Origin: Halostella salina
GTDB taxonomy: Archaea > Halobacteriota > Halobacteria > Halobacteriales > Natronoarchaeaceae
Reading direction: 5' to 3'
NCBI RefSeq assembly: GCF_003675855.1
Contig: NZ_RCIH01000008.1
Span: 62,001 to 126,000 of the forward strand
DNA length: 64,000 nt
In this document: in pieces, positions 35,200-43,764 of the stretch
Layout: every line of letters starts with the position of its first letter
Numbering within the stretch: position 1 is the first letter of the stretch
The notes under the pieces: generated by a model
Seen by the model: only the letters and a program-made list of their open reading frames with translations
Told to the model about the DNA's origin: nothing
Databases searched by the model: none
Program-made: the position numbers and the translations under genes

Positions 35200-35242
35200 G
35201 CTTACGGTACCGCTACTTCCACCGACACCCACGATCCGGGTG

Positions 35243-36229
35243 ATGACGGACCGAACACCGGCAATCGAGACCCACGAGCTGACGAAACGGTATCCCGACG
35301 GGACGCTCGCGGTCGACGACCTCGACCTGTCCGTCGCCGCCGGCGAGGTGTACGGCTTCCTCGGCCCGAACGGGGCCGGCAAGTCGACGACGATCGACGT
35401 GCTCGTCGGCGTGCTGGAGCCGACCGCCGGCTCCGCGACGGTCCTCGACCGCGACGTGGCGACCGACTCCCGCGCAGTTAGGTCATCGACGGGGCTCCTG
35501 CCGGGGGAGTTCGGGCTGTTCGAGCAGTTGACCGCACGGGAGCACGTCCGGTTCGCGCTGGACTGCAAGCGCGCGTCCGGCGAAGCAGCCGCGCTGCTGG
35601 ACCGCGTCGGTCTCGCCGACGCGGCCGACAGGCGGACGAAGGGGTTCTCGACCGGGATGCAGCGCCGGCTCGCGCTCGCGATGGCGCTCGCCGGCGACCC
35701 GGACCTGCTGATCCTCGACGAGCCGACGCGTGGCCTGGACCCCAACGGCGCTCGGGAGGTGCGGTCGATCGTCCGCGAGGCGGCCGCGCGCGACACGACC
35801 GTCTTCTTCTCCAGCCACAGCATGTCCCAGGTGGAGGCGGTCTGTGACAGGGTCGGCGTCCTCCGTGACGGTCGGCTGGTCGCCGAGGGCACCGTCGACA
35901 CCCTGATCGGGGAACTGGACGACCGGCGGCTGGTCGTTACCGTGGACCGTGTCTCGGACGACCTCGCCGACCGGCTCGAACGCGTCGATGCCGTTTCGGG
36001 GGTGTCCATCGAGGACCGGGACGTCATCGTGTCGCTGACCACGACTCGGGGGAAAGCCGCGGTCGTCGACGCCGTCGAGTCAGCGGGCGCGGCGGTCGTG
36101 GACATCGGCGTGCGCGAGCCGTCGCTGGCGGACGTCTTCGCGGCCGCGACGACCGACGGCGGGGCAGGGACGGAGGCCGCCGCCGACGAGCCTGACCGGG
36201 CATCAGCGAACGCGGAGGGTGACGCATGA
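35243..36229 (+). CDS. ABC-2-type exporter, ATPase subunit
   Basis: A 328-residue ABC ATPase. Walker A is GPNGAGKST (residues ~44-52), the Q loop is near GLLPGEFGLFEQLT, the signature is the variant FSTGMQRRLALAMAL, and Walker B is LLILDEPTRGLD, followed by the H-loop SSHSM. The ~90-residue C-terminal extension with VVTVDRVSDDLADRLERVDAVSGV is the CcmA/DrrA-type tail. These proteins drive export of drugs, lipids or other hydrophobic cargo. It is coupled to the permease by a 4-bp ATGA overlap. Confidence 0.93.
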   Translation: MTDRTPAIETHELTKRYPDGTLAVDDLDLSVAAGEVYGFLGPNGAGKSTTIDVLVGVLEPTAGSATVLDRDVATDSRAVRSSTGLLPGEFGLFEQLTAREHVRFALDCKRASGEAAALLDRVGLADAADRRTKGFSTGMQRRLALAMALAGDPDLLILDEPTRGLDPNGAREVRSIVREAAARDTTVFFSSHSMSQVEAVCDRVGVLRDGRLVAEGTVDTLIGELDDRRLVVTVDRVSDDLADRLERVDAVSGVSIEDRDVIVSLTTTRGKAAVVDAVESAGAAVVDIGVREPSLADVFAAATTDGGAGTEAAADEPDRASANAEGDA

Positions 36230-37071
36230 ACTGGCGCTACGTCGCCCGCACCGACCTGCTCGGACTCTGTCGCTCCCGACTCCTGTGGCTGGCGACTGCC
36301 GTCGTGGGGATCCTGTGTGCGGCCGGTGCGGCCGTTCCGTCCCTGGTCAGGGAGGACCCGGCGTACACGCTCGGGGTCGAGACCCTGTTCATCGCCCTCG
36401 GAACCGTCGTTCCGTTCGTCGCGCTCGGGCTAGGGTACCGTGCGGTCGTCGGCGCGCGGGAGTCCGGAACGATGCGGTTCCTGCTCGGCCTCCCCAACCG
36501 GCGACTGGACGTGGTCGTCGGCCGCGTGCTCTCGCGTGTCGCGGCCACGCTCGCCGTCGTCGCCGTCGGCGGCGCTGCCGGACTCGTGGCGCTCGTGGCG
36601 CTCTACGACGGGACCGCGCTCGCCGGCCCCCTCGTCGTCGTGCTCGGTCTCGCCACGATGGGCGTCGTCTACGCCGTCGTCGGCGTGGCGATCTCCGCGA
36701 GCGTCGGGTCGAGCACGAAAGCCGTCGGCGGGGCCTTCGGCGCGTACGCCCTCCTGTTTTTCCTCTGGGAGCGGATTCCGCAAGCCGTGTACTGGCTCGT
36801 CGAAGGGACCGTTCCCACGGGCGGGACGCGTCCGGCCTGGTTCGCGCTGCTGCAGCGGCTGAACCCGGGCGCGGCGATCGGGGACCTCACCGTCGCGCAG
36901 TTCGAGTGGATGCGGAACGGGGCGTACGTCTCCAATCGGCCGACCGCCGCGCAGGTCGCCGGCGACGTCCCGTTCTATCTGTCCGACGCGGCTGCCGTGC
37001 CCGTCCTGCTGGCGTGGGTCGTCGGCGCCCCTCTCGTCGGCTACGTGGCGTTCCGGCGGTCCCAGGGATGA
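36226..37071 (+). CDS. ABC-2-type exporter, permease subunit
   Basis: A 281-residue membrane protein with six predicted helices. The first helix (LLWLATAVVGILCAAGAAVPSLV), the loop RAVVGARESGTMRFLLGLPNRRLDVVVGRVLSR (coupling region contacting the ATPase, typical of ABC-2 permeases) and later hydrophobic segments are clear. It overlaps the ATPase gene, and one of each probably forms a homodimeric or (NBD-TMD)2 exporter. The cargo is unknown. Confidence 0.9.
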   Translation: MNWRYVARTDLLGLCRSRLLWLATAVVGILCAAGAAVPSLVREDPAYTLGVETLFIALGTVVPFVALGLGYRAVVGARESGTMRFLLGLPNRRLDVVVGRVLSRVAATLAVVAVGGAAGLVALVALYDGTALAGPLVVVLGLATMGVVYAVVGVAISASVGSSTKAVGGAFGAYALLFFLWERIPQAVYWLVEGTVPTGGTRPAWFALLQRLNPGAAIGDLTVAQFEWMRNGAYVSNRPTAAQVAGDVPFYLSDAAAVPVLLAWVVGAPLVGYVAFRRSQG

Positions 37072-37265
37072 CGGCGGGCGGTGACGCGACGAATTTATAC
37101 GGCACGTACTGTATCTGGTGGTATGGGATACCGTGTCGTCCACTCCGGAACCCAACGGAGCGCACGCGATACCGCGTCGAACCGGCCGGCAGCGCCTCGA
37201 CCGCCGCAGGGGGCACCGCCGCAGGGGGCACCGTCGCCGACGGCGAGTGCGGGCAACGGGCGACG

Positions 37266-37880
37266 ATGACCGACGCCGAACCCCGGGAGCCGGAGGAGCT
37301 TCCCGCGGAGATCCGCGAGAACGTCCCCGACTGGGACGACGAGTACATCGACCGCGTCAGCGACCGGCTGATGTACAGCTACGACCTCGAACGCGACCAC
37401 CGGGTCCGGGGCGAGCGGTTCGACCTCTACGGGGAGTTCCGGATGCGCAACCAGAAGCAGTTCCTCCACCCGGCGCTCTCCTACGCGGACCACGACACCG
37501 AGGAGTACCTGTTCGCGCGCCGGAACAGCGACGTGACGGTGGCGGATTTGGAGCGCCTCGCCGACTTCGGCAACGACCTGGCGGACGACTGGGTCGACGC
37601 CGACGAACAGCATTTCGAGACGAACTTCACGTTCGTGGTCGTCGCGGACGCCATCCCCGAAGCCGTGCGGTCGTTCGTCGACGGCTTCCGGGACCGGACC
37701 CTGCTCAAGTTCGGCTACTACGGCCACTACGAGGTGAACCTCGTCGTCGTCGCGCCGGAGCCCGAGCGCGCCGTCGAGAGCGAAGCGGCGGACATCGCTG
37801 ACGCGTTCGCGCTCTGGGGCGAGGTGGAACGCAACCCCGAGGGCTTCTTCTCGCGGTTCGCTAAGCGGTTCTGGACGTAG
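37266..37880 (+). CDS. Haloarchaeal conserved protein of unknown function
   Basis: A 204-residue acidic soluble protein. It starts MTDAEPREPEELPAEIRENVPDWDDEYIDRVSDRLMYSYDLERDHRVRGERFDLYGEFRMRNQKQFLHP and ends NPEGFFSRFAKRFWT. It has a mixed alpha/beta core and no known motif, Cys or membrane helix. A TATA box (AATTTATAC, 37091-37099) lies ~170 nt upstream of this ATG, so either the leader is long or the true start is different; the sequence between does not look like protein. A perfect 15-bp tandem repeat (37201-37230) lies in that leader. Confidence 0.7.
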   Translation: MTDAEPREPEELPAEIRENVPDWDDEYIDRVSDRLMYSYDLERDHRVRGERFDLYGEFRMRNQKQFLHPALSYADHDTEEYLFARRNSDVTVADLERLADFGNDLADDWVDADEQHFETNFTFVVVADAIPEAVRSFVDGFRDRTLLKFGYYGHYEVNLVVVAPEPERAVESEAADIADAFALWGEVERNPEGFFSRFAKRFWT

Positions 37881-37982
37881 CCGGGACCGCCGTCACGAGG
37901 ACGGCGACGCCGCTACGCAACTGTGTGGCGACGTGATGCGGAGGAAGCGTGTTCCGGGGGACCGTTGACGGGCAGTCGTTCG

Positions 37983-38015
37983 TAGTGGTTGCTCTCACCG
38001 GTTACCGGTGAGAGC
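37983..38015 (-). terminator. Perfect stem-loop behind the CstA gene (shared motif TAGTGGTTGCTCTCAC)
   Basis: GCTCTCACCGG (37991-38001), TTA, CCGGTGAGAGC (38005-38015) is a perfect 11-bp hairpin with a 3-nt loop, extended at its base by partly matching TAGTGGTT and AACACCA. It ends 8 nt from the CstA stop codon and lies in the 3' end of that mRNA. The 16-nt TAGTGGTTGCTCTCAC at 37983-37998 is identical to 5968-5983 behind the BCCT gene. Confidence 0.65.
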
Positions 38016-38023
38016 GAACACCA

Positions 38024-39898
38024 TCAGTCGTCGCTCGGTTCGGCCGCCGGCCCGGTGCCGCCGCGGGCGTCCGTGATGTTCCCGTAGCTGATCCGGACCA
38101 GCGACAGCGCGAGGCCGATAAGCACCACCCCGAGCACGAGCTGGACGACGGCCGAGGCCTGTCCGCCGATGCCGGTCGCGCCGCCCTGGATGAGGCTGCT
38201 GTAGAGGTTCTCGTAGAACGCGACCCAGCCAAGCCCCAGCACGGTGATGGTGACCATGATCGCCATCGGCACGCCCGTGCTGATCAGCTGCTTGGACTCG
38301 TCCCAGTTGGCGAGCCAGACCGTGGCGGTCAGCAGCGCCAGTGCGGCGAGCAGCTGGTTCGCGCCGCCGAACAGCGCCCAGAGCGTCGCCCACTCGCCCG
38401 AGATGATGAGCACGTACGCCGGGAGGATCTGGATGACGGGGTTCGTGTACCGGCCACGGGCGAGCGACCCGATGCCGCCGCCGAAGCCGGTCTCCGTGCC
38501 GCTCCCCTCGGTGCCGACGATCTCCTCCATCATGTAGCGGCCGAGGCGCGCAGCCGTGTCAGTCGACGTGAGCAGGAAGCTCACGAGCACCAGCGCCATG
38601 AACGGCCCGCCGAACTCCGTCGAGAGACCGAGGCTCGTCAGGATGATCCCGCCGCCGGCCGCGAAGTTCGGGAGCGCGCCGCCGATGCCGCCGCCCGCAG
38701 CGGCGGAGGCGACGCCGGCGACCGCGAGCGTCGAGAGCGCGACCGAGGCGAGCAGGCCCTCACCGAGCATGCCGCCGTAGCCGATGAGCCGCGCGTCGCT
38801 CTCCTTGTTCAACTGCTTGGCCGTGGTGCCCGAGGACACCAGCGAGTGGAACCCGCTGATCGTCCCGCAGGCGATGGTGACGAACAGCAGCGGGAACAGC
38901 GGGTACGGCGACACGGCGTCGACGCCGAGGAACCCGGTGAACGGTTCGATGCTGTCCGCGACGACGAGCGGCTGGCTGGCCGTGCCGAACAGCGTACCGA
39001 CGATGATCGCCAGCAGCGCGCCGCCGACGCCCGCGTACAGCAGGAACGACGACAGGTAGTCACGGGGCTGGAGCAGCACCCACACCGGAAGGGCGCTGGC
39101 GGCCGCGGCGTAGAGCAGGATCACCGGCACCCACGCGCCGACGTTCGGCGTGATGGTCGCACTGGCGTCCATCACCGCGCCGGGGAGCCACGCGCCGTCG
39201 CCGAGGAACTCCAGCAGAACGATCGTCCCCTCGGGGTAGGTCCCCGCCTCGACGGCCGGGAACAGTGCGACCGGGTACTGGACGCCGACCCAGACGCTCG
39301 CGAACACGCCCGCGACGAACGCGACCGTCCCGGGGATGAACGGCCCGTCGAGCTGGTAGAGGTACACGCCGAACAGCACGGCGAGCCCGATGTACAGCAG
39401 GCTCGCCGTGGCGGCCTGCGGATACGCGTTCAGGACGATGCCCACGACGAGTGCGAACACCGCCACCACGAGGATGATGGTGAGGAACGCGAACCACAGC
39501 AGCATGTCCTTGCCGCGCTCGCCGACGTACTCGCCGATGATGTAGCCGATCGACTTCCCCTCGTGGCGCATCGACCCGGACAGTGAGATGAAGTCGTGGA
39601 CCGCGCCCATCAGCGGGTTGCCGATGGCGACCCACGCCAGCGCCGGGACCCACCCCCAGATCGCACCCGCGGTGATGGGACCGACGATCGGCGCACCTCC
39701 CGCGATGCTGGAGAAGTGGTGACCGAGCAACACCGGCTTCTTCGCCGGGACGTACTCCTGTCCGTCTTCGTACTTGTGTGCCGGCGTCTCACGCGAGTCG
39801 TCGAGGTCGACGAACCGCGAGAGGTAGCTCGAATACCCGATGTAGCCGGCGGTAAACGTTACGAGGACTGCCGCGACGATCCAGATGACCTGTGTCAT
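38024..39898 (-). CDS. cstA: CstA-family carrier (peptide or pyruvate uptake)
   Basis: A 624-residue polytopic membrane protein with about 16 hydrophobic segments. The N-terminal KKPVLLGHHFSSIAGGAPIVGPITAGAIWGWVPALAWVAIGN and the following GSMRHEGKSIGYIIGEYVG are diagnostic for CstA (carbon starvation protein). Bacterial members take up pyruvate or small peptides during carbon limitation. The ATG lies ~25 nt after AT-rich sequence (CATTATATTCAAC), so the mRNA is nearly leaderless. Two AACTAGTT palindromes in the upstream region may carry regulation. Confidence 0.92.
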   Translation of the reverse strand: MTQVIWIVAAVLVTFTAGYIGYSSYLSRFVDLDDSRETPAHKYEDGQEYVPAKKPVLLGHHFSSIAGGAPIVGPITAGAIWGWVPALAWVAIGNPLMGAVHDFISLSGSMRHEGKSIGYIIGEYVGERGKDMLLWFAFLTIILVVAVFALVVGIVLNAYPQAATASLLYIGLAVLFGVYLYQLDGPFIPGTVAFVAGVFASVWVGVQYPVALFPAVEAGTYPEGTIVLLEFLGDGAWLPGAVMDASATITPNVGAWVPVILLYAAAASALPVWVLLQPRDYLSSFLLYAGVGGALLAIIVGTLFGTASQPLVVADSIEPFTGFLGVDAVSPYPLFPLLFVTIACGTISGFHSLVSSGTTAKQLNKESDARLIGYGGMLGEGLLASVALSTLAVAGVASAAAGGGIGGALPNFAAGGGIILTSLGLSTEFGGPFMALVLVSFLLTSTDTAARLGRYMMEEIVGTEGSGTETGFGGGIGSLARGRYTNPVIQILPAYVLIISGEWATLWALFGGANQLLAALALLTATVWLANWDESKQLISTGVPMAIMVTITVLGLGWVAFYENLYSSLIQGGATGIGGQASAVVQLVLGVVLIGLALSLVRISYGNITDARGGTGPAAEPSDD

Positions 39899-39930
39899 TG
39901 GTAAACACGCTCATCAATAGCCATTATATT

Positions 39931-40007
39931 CAACTAGTTAATTATTTCCCTCGCGGCGAATCGAACTGCGGGTTTTCGGCGGGAAAACGCAAGCTGTCCA
40001 ACTAGTT
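39931..40007 (-). promoter_or_regulatory. cstA upstream region with two AACTAGTT palindromes
   Basis: AACTAGTT occurs at 39932-39939, next to the TATA-like TTATATT, and again at 40000-40007. The first copy overlaps the promoter and the second lies 68 bp upstream. Between them GTTTTC-N5-GAAAAC (39972-39988) can pair and may end the convergent side of the ArsA transcript. The function is inferred from position only. Confidence 0.45.
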
Positions 40008-40038
40008 TTGGCATGCTTGCGGGTCAATCTGATCAGAA

Positions 40039-41013
40039 CTAAACAAACGAGGGGGCGTCCGCGCGCACTTCCACGTCGAGTTCCGCGGCCACCTCCGCCA
40101 GCAGGTCCCCTTTCACTTCCCGCGTTCTGGTCTCTATCTCCGCGACCAGCGGCGGGTCGAACCGGTCGCGGACCGCGTCGAGCCGCTCCCGCTCGGTCTC
40201 GACGCGGTCGCGGAGGTAGCGCGCCCCGCGGCCGTCCTCGTCGGCGTCCGGACTCGGCGTGAGCTTGTTCGCGACGAGGCCGCGAACGCCCAGGTCCTCT
40301 CCCTGCATGTCCTCGATGGCGCGGCCGGTTTCGTTCACCGAGAGCTGGTCGGGGTTCAGCACGATGAAAAACGCCGCGTCGTTCCGGAGCGCACCGCCGG
40401 CGAACTCGAAGAACTCCTTGCGGTCCTGCAGATGCGCCAGCACCGGGTCGCCGTCCATCACGCGACGGGGCTCCCGGTTGCCGATCGCAGCCTTCTCGAA
40501 GCGGTCGATGCTCTGTTTGCGCTTGTGCATCAGCCGCTCGATCCACGACTCCAGGAACTCCGGGAGTGCGAACAGCCGCAGCGTCGACCCCGTCGGTGCG
40601 GTGTCGAAGACGACCCTGTCGTAGGGGTCTCTCTCCCGCATCACGTCCACGAACCGGTCGAACAGGGCGGCCTCGTACGCGCCGGGCGTCTGGTGGGCCA
40701 TCTCCAGCTGTCGGTCGATCTCGTTGACCATCGGGGTCGACACCTGGTCGGAGAGCCGACCGCGGATCTCCCCGAGGTGTTCGCTCACTTCGGCCTCCGG
40801 GTCGATCTCCAGGGCCGAGAGCCGGTCGATACCGTCGACCGGTTCCGGTTCGTCACCGAACGACTGGTCGAACACGTCCGAGACGGAATGGGCCGGGTCC
40901 GTCGACACGACCAGCGTCTCCACGCCCTCGTCGGCGCATTTTCGGGCGTACGCACAGGAGACGGTCGTCTTGCCGACGCCGCCCTTCCCTCCGAAGAACA
41001 CGAACGGCTCCAT
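40039..41013 (-). CDS. ArsA/Get3-family P-loop ATPase
   Basis: A 324-residue single-domain ArsA-type ATPase: deviant Walker A GGKGGVGKTT (8-17), the switch I segment STDPAHSVSDVFDQ and FDTAPTGSTLRLFALP (switch II). The metal-binding Cys triad of arsenical-pump ArsA is not present, nor is the CxxC zinc site of Get3, so neither arsenite export nor tail-anchored protein insertion is secure. Haloarchaea carry several such paralogues. The gene follows a 98-codon partner and is divergent from a CobW-type GTPase, which points to metal or cofactor delivery. Confidence 0.88.
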   Translation of the reverse strand: MEPFVFFGGKGGVGKTTVSCAYARKCADEGVETLVVSTDPAHSVSDVFDQSFGDEPEPVDGIDRLSALEIDPEAEVSEHLGEIRGRLSDQVSTPMVNEIDRQLEMAHQTPGAYEAALFDRFVDVMRERDPYDRVVFDTAPTGSTLRLFALPEFLESWIERLMHKRKQSIDRFEKAAIGNREPRRVMDGDPVLAHLQDRKEFFEFAGGALRNDAAFFIVLNPDQLSVNETGRAIEDMQGEDLGVRGLVANKLTPSPDADEDGRGARYLRDRVETERERLDAVRDRFDPPLVAEIETRTREVKGDLLAEVAAELDVEVRADAPSFV

Positions 41014-41099
41014 CTACACGGCACCTCCGTCCCGCGGGGTCGGGCGGCCCCGAACGCCCGAACGACCCCGGAATCGCGGCCGATGACTGGTCGCAGTCA

Positions 41100-41396
41100 T
41101 CAGAAGTGATACCCCTCCGCTTTCCCGGCGAGCGGCGTCTCGCGGTCCCAGAGGCGGCGTTCCCAGGCTTCGAACTCGTCTTCGAGAAACGGCAGTAGCT
41201 CGGCCGTGTAGTACGACACCGGCGACGGGATGCCGAACGCATCCGGGAAGCAGGCCAGCATGAACGCGTCCTCCAGGTCCTCGGCCTCGTCCTCGATCTT
41301 CTCGTAGGCGGGGTGGCTGATCATGCCGTGGTACAGGCCGCGGAGCCACTCGTCGATGACCTCCCGGTAGGCGCTGATTCGGCTGGCGAGCGTCAT
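41100..41396 (-). CDS. Small helical protein upstream of the ArsA-like ATPase
   Basis: 98 residues: MTLASRISAYREVIDEWLRGLYHGMISHPAYEKIEDEAEDLEDAFMLACFPDAFGIPSPVSYYTAELLPFLEDEFEAWERRL. It is predicted all-helical, with one Cys (LACFPDAFG) and a central PSPVSYYTAELLP motif. It is soluble and has no known domain. It precedes the ArsA-like gene by 86 nt on the same strand; the conserved-looking pairing suggests it is a client, adaptor or regulator of that ATPase. The start at 41396 is chosen since a minus-strand CTTTTTG element lies about 30 nt upstream. Confidence 0.75.
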   Translation of the reverse strand: MTLASRISAYREVIDEWLRGLYHGMISHPAYEKIEDEAEDLEDAFMLACFPDAFGIPSPVSYYTAELLPFLEDEFEAWERRLWDRETPLAGKAEGYHF

Positions 41397-41495
41397 CGTG
41401 TCCCACGAATGCGTTCGCCGACAAAAAGCTGCGGGTGGGTGGTCGGGGTTGGCCGGGACCCGGACGTTCAAGTTACCCGGTACCAACCCACGGGC

Positions 41496-42689
41496 ATGGG
41501 CGATCGGATCCCGGTCACGGTGCTCTCGGGGAACCTCGGTGCTGGGAAGACGACGCTGGTGAACCACCTCCTCGAACGCTCCGGGGACCGCGAACTCGCC
41601 GTGCTGGTCAACGACATGGGCGACGTGAACGTCGACGCCGACCTCGTCGCGGCGGGCTCGGACCTCGACGTCGACGACGGCGTGGCGGAGCTGTCGAACG
41701 GCTGTATCTGCTGTGAGCTACAGGACGACCTCGAATCGGCCGTCACCCGGCTCGCCCGCGAGCGCGATTTCGACCACCTCGTCGTCGAGTCCTCCGGGAT
41801 CTCCGAGCCGGCTCCGGTCGCACGCCTGTTCACGACGGAGTCCCGCGCGGCGGCCCGGTACCGCGTCAACGGTCTCGTGACGGTCGTTGACGCCCGGCTG
41901 TTCGTGGACGCGTTCGGCGGCGACGAGGTGCCCGAGCGCCGCGCGGCCGGCGAGGACGAGCGCCCCCTCTCGGACCTGCTCGTCGAACAGGTCGAGGTGT
42001 CGAACGTCGTCCTGCTGAACAAGGCCGACCTCTGTACCGAGGCCGAACTGGAGACCGCCGAGGGCCTCGTGGCGGCGCTCCAGCCCGACGCCGAGACGGC
42101 ACGGACGGAGTTCTCCGCCGTCGACCCGGCGTGGCTGCTCGACGTGGAGCGGTTCGACCCCGACGCCGTGAGCGACCTGCCCGGCTGGAAGCGCGCGCTC
42201 GACGACGACGGTCACGGCGGGGACGGCGACCACCGCCACCCCGACGAGGTGTACGGCGTCTCGTCGTTCACCTACCGCCGCCGTCGGCCGTTCCACCCCG
42301 AGCGAGTCGCCGACCTCCTGCGCTCGCTTCCGGAGAGCGTCGTGCGCTCGAAGGGCACGCTCTGGGTCGCTGACAACGACCAGCGACAGACGCTCGGCCA
42401 GGCCGGGTCGTCGGTGCGAGTCACTGCCGAGGGACCGTGGGTCGCGTCGCTCCCGGCGGTCGAACAGGACCTCTACCGGTCGAACCGGCCAGACCTGGAC
42501 TGGGACGACGAGCACGGCGACCGGCGGACCGAACTCGTCGTCATCGGCGTCGACATGGACGAGGCGAACGTCCGGGACAGGCTCGACGACGCGCTCGTCA
42601 CGGACGCGGAGTGGTCCGAGTCGGCGTCGCTTCCGGCCGGCCCGTTCCCGGGGAGCACCGGCGAGGACGCCGTGCTCCGTGAGCCGTAG
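41496..42689 (+). CDS. CobW/COG0523-family GTPase (metallochaperone)
   Basis: A 397-residue G3E GTPase. Walker A is GNLGAGKTT (residues ~10-18), the metal-site motif is GCICC (CxCC, residues ~68-72), then ESSGISEPAPVARLF, the GTP-base motif NKAD and a C-terminal CobW domain. A His/Asp-rich loop (DDDGHGGDGDHRHPDE) in the second half could bind zinc, cobalt or another metal. COG0523 proteins deliver metal to target enzymes, often under zinc or cobalt limitation. It is divergent from the ArsA operon, with 99 nt between. Confidence 0.92.
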   Translation: MGDRIPVTVLSGNLGAGKTTLVNHLLERSGDRELAVLVNDMGDVNVDADLVAAGSDLDVDDGVAELSNGCICCELQDDLESAVTRLARERDFDHLVVESSGISEPAPVARLFTTESRAAARYRVNGLVTVVDARLFVDAFGGDEVPERRAAGEDERPLSDLLVEQVEVSNVVLLNKADLCTEAELETAEGLVAALQPDAETARTEFSAVDPAWLLDVERFDPDAVSDLPGWKRALDDDGHGGDGDHRHPDEVYGVSSFTYRRRRPFHPERVADLLRSLPESVVRSKGTLWVADNDQRQTLGQAGSSVRVTAEGPWVASLPAVEQDLYRSNRPDLDWDDEHGDRRTELVVIGVDMDEANVRDRLDDALVTDAEWSESASLPAGPFPGSTGEDAVLREP

Positions 42690-42713
42690 GCGTCGTTCCC
42701 GCCGGCCGCGCGG

Positions 42714-42953
42714 TCAGCAGGCGCAGCCGTCCGCGTGGTTCCGCTCGAAGCGCATCGCGTCGCCGCAGTCCGGACACAGCGGGGTGTCGTCCCCGTCCCG
42801 GTCCAGCCCCTCGTCGTCGACGGCGACGTCGCGGACGCGCACAGCACAGTCGTCACACCAGTACGCGCCCTTCGAGTCGGTCCCGTTGCCCGCCTCCCCG
42901 TCGTCCGTCTCCCCCGCGGACAGCGCCGACGAAACGGTACTGAGCAGTCCCAT
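42714..42953 (-). CDS. Small zinc-ribbon protein
   Basis: 79 residues starting MGLLSTVSSALSAGETDD. Two Cys pairs, CDDC and CPDC, frame a charged loop; the C-terminus adds DGCAC. This is the haloarchaeal small CPxCG-related zinc-finger type, often involved in regulation. A minus-strand TATA-like GTTAATATCG lies about 30 nt upstream. It converges on the CobW gene and may share its metal theme, but that is only by position. Confidence 0.78.
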   Translation of the reverse strand: MGLLSTVSSALSAGETDDGEAGNGTDSKGAYWCDDCAVRVRDVAVDDEGLDRDGDDTPLCPDCGDAMRFERNHADGCAC

Positions 42954-43036
42954 GTCACGTGCTACCAACCGAACGATATTAACTCTGTGGCTGCGTTCCG
43001 GCAAGAGATAAGTACCAGTCGCCCGGCATGTGACCC

Positions 43037-43252
43037 ATGAGCGACGACCCGGAGGAGGGGTTCGGCGAGGGCGTCGACCGGTCGGCGGGCGACCCCCGAG
43101 TCCTGTTTGCGATGAACGCCGTCCTGTCGACGGGCTTTGCGCTGTTTATCACGTGGGGGCTGGCGTTCGTCGACGTGTGGGAGTTCACCGCCGTGAACGT
43201 GGCGACGCTCGCGATCCTCCTGTTTGCCGTGACGTACCTCGTCACGTCGTAG
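43037..43252 (+). CDS. Small membrane protein with two helices
   Basis: 71 residues: an acidic cytoplasmic start, then two membrane helices (VLFAMNAVLSTGFALFITWGLAFV and FTAVNVATLAILLFAVTYLV). The TATA-like element in the 83-nt gap to the zinc-ribbon gene is shared with that divergent gene. No function can be assigned. The codon use and acidic start are normal for this genome, so the gene is believed real. Confidence 0.7.
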   Translation: MSDDPEEGFGEGVDRSAGDPRVLFAMNAVLSTGFALFITWGLAFVDVWEFTAVNVATLAILLFAVTYLVTS

Positions 43253-43347
43253 CGACGCCACGCCGGGTCGTCCCCTTGCAGCAGGGCGGTCCGAATCCCG
43301 ACAGAGATCCGTCAGCTACTTTCGGCCCGTGGACCCCGTCTCACTGT

Positions 43348-43764
43348 ATGTCGAGCGACGGTTCGAACCTCAACGACAACGTCCGGAAGATCATCGGTGG
43401 GTCGTCGGCGGTGATGAACCTCGCCGCTTTCACCGTGATCGGTTACATCGCCCTGGAAAACGTCGCCTACGGAGCCCTCGCCGGCGTGTTCGCGGGAATC
43501 GGCACGGGCCTGTTCCTCCCATGGTTCCTCCAGTACTCGGCCGCACAGAACCAGTCAGCGGACGACCTGCCCACCGAAACCGGCGGTGGGGACGGCGACA
43601 CCTCCCGACTGGGTCTGGTCGGACTCGGCCTCGAACTCGGCGGGATCACCATGCTCGCTATCGGGTTCGCCCTCGCCGAACCGGACTTCGTATCGGGCAC
43701 CGTCGCGGCCGTCGCAGTCGCGCTTACGGTCCCGGTCGTGGCGTCCGAACTGATGGGTGGGTGA
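43348..43764 (+). CDS. Small membrane protein with four helices
   Basis: 138 residues: MSSDGSNLNDNVRKIIGG, then two helices (SAVMNLAAFTVIGYIALENVAYGALAGVFAGIGTGLFLPWFL), an acidic linker (DLPTETGGGDGDTSRLG) and two more helices (LVGLGLELGGITMLAIGFALA and FVSGTVAAVAVALTVPVVASELMG). The duplicate helix-pair layout is typical of haloarchaeal membrane proteins without known function. Confidence 0.7.
   Translation: MSSDGSNLNDNVRKIIGGSSAVMNLAAFTVIGYIALENVAYGALAGVFAGIGTGLFLPWFLQYSAAQNQSADDLPTETGGGDGDTSRLGLVGLGLELGGITMLAIGFALAEPDFVSGTVAAVAVALTVPVVASELMGG

Noticed and set aside
37201-37230. A perfect 15-bp tandem repeat before the gene at 37266
   Set aside because: Only two copies, in a GC-rich leader, with no sign of protein binding or a longer array. 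Replication slippage is enough to explain it.
40039-41013. An arsenite-pump ATPase (ArsA in the strict sense)
   Set aside because: It is a single domain, lacks the arsenite-binding Cys triad, and has no arsB, arsD or arsR beside it.
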